From Streptomyces sp. AV19 (lineage in GTDB: Bacteria > Actinomycetota > Actinomycetes > Streptomycetales > Streptomycetaceae): a DNA stretch of 64,000 nt. The stretch covers positions 252,010-316,009 of the forward strand of contig NZ_JAEAMR010000003.1 of the NCBI RefSeq assembly GCF_015999245.1, given 5' to 3'. Of the stretch, positions 61,881 through 64,000 are shown piece by piece. Under the pieces are notes generated by a model. That model saw nothing but the letters and a program-made list of their open reading frames with translations. It searched no databases and was not told the DNA's origin. A program made the translations under genes and the position numbers. Numbering within the stretch: position 1 is the stretch's first letter; every line of letters begins with the position of its first letter.

Positions 61881-62789
61881 TCATCGAGGGGTGCTGTGAG
61901 CGGGGAGGCAAGGGGCGTCCTCGTCGATGGTCTGGAGGAATGCCCGGACGAGGGGGGTGTCGCCCGTGCGGGGCCAGACGGGGACGTACTCGAAGCGGGG
62001 GAGGTGGGGGAAGGGCAGCCAGACGGTGTCGGGGCGGGCGTAGTACTGCTCGGCTCGCGCGGAGGCGAAGGTGACGCCCTTGCCGGCACCGACCATGGCG
62101 AGTGCGTCCTGCCAGTAGCCGGCCACAAGGTGTGGGATGGGCAGGCCCGAGGGGGTCCGGCGCGGGCAGTGGTGTTCCTGCCAGTACGGGGGTACGGCTC
62201 CGGCGAAGGTGATGAGGGTCGTGGCGGCCAGGTCTTCGAGCGTCACCGCGGCGGAGCGGGTGAACGGGTGCTCGTGGTGGACCAGGAGCCTGCGTTCTTC
62301 GGCGATGAGGACGGGACCGACGGCCAGGTCGGGCTCGTCGACGGGGAGTTCGGTGATCTGCAGGTGTACCTGGCCACTGCGGATCGGCCCCAGGGGGTCG
62401 GAGAGCTGGATCTCCTGGATCCGGACTTCCGAGTCGGGATGACGGGTGGTGAACCTGTCGGCGGCCTTGAGAACGATCTCGGCTGCCATGGGACTGGAGT
62501 AGCCCACCCTCAGCACATCGCGCGTACCCCGTGCGGCGGCTGCGGCATCGGCGAGGGCCCGTTGCACCTGCTGATAGGCGGGCAGCAGGTCACCGCGCAG
62601 TTTTTCGCCCACCCGGGTCAGGGCAACCTTGCGGCTGGTGCGCTCGAACAGCGGCGCCCCGATGCGGCGTTCCAGCTTCCGAATGGTCTGACTGACCCGG
62701 CCCTGGGCCAGACCGAGCCGCTCCGAGGTGCGCCGGAAGTGGAGTTCCTCGGCCAGAGTGAGGAACGCCTCCATCTCATGCCGTTCCAC
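61881..62789 (-). CDS. LysR-family regulator
   Basis: 302 aa from the GTG at 62789, preceded by AGGGGGG. HTH at the N-terminus: MEAFLTLAEELHFRRTSERLGLAQGRVSQTIRKLERRIGAPLFERTSRKVALT. The effector domain starts about residue 90 (VLRVGYSSPMAAEIVLKAA) and includes a VGAGKGVTFASARAEQYY stretch. It lies upstream of the PKS operon in the same direction, with palindromes in its own promoter region. It could control the PKS cluster or the small genes opposite; neither can be decided from sequence. Confidence 0.92.
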   Translation of the reverse strand: MERHEMEAFLTLAEELHFRRTSERLGLAQGRVSQTIRKLERRIGAPLFERTSRKVALTRVGEKLRGDLLPAYQQVQRALADAAAAARGTRDVLRVGYSSPMAAEIVLKAADRFTTRHPDSEVRIQEIQLSDPLGPIRSGQVHLQITELPVDEPDLAVGPVLIAEERRLLVHHEHPFTRSAAVTLEDLAATTLITFAGAVPPYWQEHHCPRRTPSGLPIPHLVAGYWQDALAMVGAGKGVTFASARAEQYYARPDTVWLPFPHLPRFEYVPVWPRTGDTPLVRAFLQTIDEDAPCLPAHSTPR

Positions 62790-62840
62790 GTCGGCCCCCC
62801 TTGTGGTCGTTGATTGGTGAGTGTGGCGCACCGATCGTAG

Positions 62841-62860
62841 ATGATCTTGATGTTGATCAT
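62841..62860. promoter_or_regulatory. Operator candidate atgatc-N8-gatcat
   Basis: A perfect 6-bp inverted repeat with 8-bp spacing, 51 bp upstream of the LysR start codon, in an unusually AT-rich patch. Position and symmetry suit an autoregulatory LysR site. Confidence 0.55.
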
Positions 62861-62913
62861 GGCCTCGGAGACATGGAGAGTGGGTGCGGGCCGCGACGAC
62901 ATGGCACGGGAGG

Positions 62914-62930
62914 GTTTCCCTATGGGAAAC
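62914..62930. promoter_or_regulatory. Operator candidate gtttccc-TAT-gggaaac
   Basis: A perfect 17-bp palindrome between the LysR gene and the short ORF at 62975. It is a possible binding site for LysR or another regulator. Confidence 0.5.
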
Positions 62931-62974
62931 GTGCGTGTCGCTGGGACCTTTGAGAACCATTGGGGGACGGATTC

Positions 62975-63100
62975 ATGACGACGAGTGCCGGCGACTGCCC
63001 GGCTGTTCCGCGACGGCAACGGCCCGGCTTCCACGGAGGCCGCCCCTCCGGCGGATTCCGCGGCGATGTCACGGCAGCCGGTGTCGTAGTCGTCGACTGA
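62975..63100 (+). CDS. Very short ORF, possible small peptide
   Basis: 41 codons from an ATG preceded by GGGGGA at 7-bp spacing. The peptide starts MTTSAGDCPAVPRRQ, is rich in Gly and Arg, has one Cys and ends in VVVVD. It is divergent from the LysR gene across two palindromes, which is the main support. No biosynthetic enzyme of a RiPP pathway is nearby. From 63,101 to 63,482 nothing else is seen. Confidence 0.3.
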   Translation: MTTSAGDCPAVPRRQRPGFHGGRPSGGFRGDVTAAGVVVVD

Positions 63101-63482
63101 CCGCACATCTGGCGTCTCCGTCCCGGCCACGGCAGGGCGGGTTCTGCGGCTTCGAGGTCATCAACACGGTTGTTCTTGGGTGACGTTCGTTTTCCGATGT
63201 TCCGATCCATTGCGCCGTGCGGCCTGGCGGCCTGCGTCCCGGCCCGCCGTCGGCAGAGCCGGAATCATCGCTGACATATCTCCGTGAACCGGGTGGAGCG
63301 TGACCACCCCGAGAGCACCGCCGCGTTCTCGCGTCACGGCACACCTGTCGCGCTTCCCGGGTTCGGAATCTTGTTTGGGATTCGCGGCCCGCATCCGATG
63401 ACGCAACAGCCGGCCCCCGTACGGCAAGGGCGTATCGAACTCCTTGCGCAAACACGTTGCTCCAAAATCAGAAAGAGGAAAA

Positions 63483-63782
63483 ATGAACACCAAAATAGCG
63501 AGCGCAGTGACTTCTGTTGGCCTTTTTGTCGCCGCCGCTACGACCTCCGTCATCATGGCCGCTCCCGCTTCGGCGGTGACGGCTCAGTGTGTCCGTTATC
63601 TGCAGAGCAAGAACTACACGCCCACCAAGGAGAGGGTCGACTACTGTTCCACGGGCGGGCACTTCAAGGGCTCGGCGGACAAGGGAATTGCTTACCAGGC
63701 GTGCCGGTTCGGGCTGGAGGGTTCGGGCGTGAGGTATTCCGACGCGGTCACGGCGTGCAACTACGCCCAGTCGAGCCAGTGA
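63483..63782 (+). CDS. Small secreted four-Cys protein
   Basis: 99 aa from the ATG at 63483, preceded by AGAGGAAAA. Signal peptide: MNTKIASAVTSVGLFVAAATTSVIMAAPASA, cleavage near residue 31. The mature part of about 68 residues has four Cys (AQCVRY, DYCSTGG, YQACRFG, TACNYA), likely two disulfides, in a helical frame. It resembles small exported streptomycete proteins of unknown function. Codon use is less GC-extreme than neighbouring genes. A strong terminator follows. Confidence 0.85.
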   Translation: MNTKIASAVTSVGLFVAAATTSVIMAAPASAVTAQCVRYLQSKNYTPTKERVDYCSTGGHFKGSADKGIAYQACRFGLEGSGVRYSDAVTACNYAQSSQ

Positions 63783-63835
63783 GATTTCCTTCCGCTCGTC
63801 GCTGACACCGCAGGCGTGAACGACGACCGCTACGA

Positions 63836-63879
63836 GGCATGTCCGGCGGGTCACCCAGGACCCACCGGACATGCCTTTT
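63836..63879 (+). terminator. Terminator of the secreted-protein gene
   Basis: gcatgtccgg-cg-ggtc / gacc-ca-ccggacatgc form a stem of about 16 bp with a small internal mismatch and a short loop, followed by CTTTTC. Confidence 0.85.
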
Positions 63880-63968
63880 CTGGGCAGGATTTCCGAACGA
63901 CCCCTGCACCGCCTGCCGCTGCGCCGTGGGGGCCCCACCGGCCGCGGGGAGTGTCGGACCCCGATGCC

Positions 63969-64000
63969 ATGATGCGGTCATGATTCTCCAAGCGTGTGTG
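63969..64000 (+). repeat. Diverged copy of the 61.72-kb sequence at the window edge
   Basis: The 32 bases match 61721-61752 at 26 positions (atgatgcggtca... cgtgtgtg). Here an ATG at 63980 begins MILQACV and runs off the window, so this may be the start of a gene whose relative at 61.7 kb is broken. No family can be named from seven codons. Confidence 0.4.

Overview
The window is high-GC Streptomyces chromosome. Coding frames show strong G/C third-position bias, GTG and TTG starts are common, and several linked genes are Streptomyces hallmarks: adpA with a TTA codon followed by ornA, glmS, a leucine-catabolic carboxylase operon with a TetR repressor, speB, recD2, and citrate synthase with an MSDNSV-type start. 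From memory the backbone order resembles the S. coelicolor region SCO2793 to SCO2736; this was not checked.

Layout. (1) 1-4.59 kb: right end of an integrated actinomycete element of the AICE type. A tyrosine integrase abuts the 3' end of tRNA-His(GTG), followed by two divergent XRE regulators and a chain of overlapping small genes running off the left edge. (2) 4.7-8.4 kb: ornA, adpA, a small membrane protein and a universal stress protein. (3) 8.7-21.1 kb: glmS, a DUF4429/SHOCT protein, then a leucine/isovalerate catabolic operon (acyl-CoA dehydrogenase, HMG-CoA lyase, biotin carboxylase and carboxyltransferase subunits). It diverges from a TetR regulator across two GTTA-N8-TAAC sites, and is followed by a second acyl-CoA dehydrogenase with a TesB thioesterase. 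(4) 21.1-30 kb: a long GC-rich inverted repeat, a phosphatase-like gene, speB, an orphan kdpB without kdpA or kdpC, and a fused four-domain ABC exporter. (5) 30.2-33.3 kb: an Scr1-like regulator island (DUF5753 HTH protein, DUF6879 protein, frameshifted DUF397 gene). (6) 33.4-43.7 kb: secreted S28 peptidase, lipoprotein, LysR/LysE pair, second GC-rich repeat, TIM-barrel epimerase, recD2, citrate synthase and an HMA metal-binding protein. (7) 44.4-44.7 kb: an mmsA-like aldehyde dehydrogenase gene cut off after about 92 codons by four 16-bp tandem repeats, which looks like the end of the conserved backbone.

(8) 44.7-63 kb is accessory: a P450, a scrambled segment, a methyltransferase, and a translationally coupled minus-strand operon. 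The operon encodes a 2282-aa megasynthase (two flavin-barrel ER-like domains, KS, AT, ACP, KR), a 1454-aa megasynthase (KS, AT, DH, PPTase), a free ACP, an alpha/beta hydrolase whose nucleophile-elbow residue is Cys, and a family-1 glycosyltransferase. The domains are those of polyunsaturated fatty acid synthases but repackaged. It resembles the product-less 'eicosapentaenoic acid' locus SCO0124-0129 of S. coelicolor. A reduced or polyene acyl chain, released by the Cys hydrolase and then glycosylated and possibly methylated or oxidised, is a reasonable inference. A LysR gene with operator-like palindromes, a very short ORF and a secreted four-Cys peptide close the window.

The best candidate for an undescribed system is the PUFA-synthase-like glycolipid cluster. 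The orphan kdpB and the broken DUF397 locus come next. No rRNA or CRISPR array was seen.
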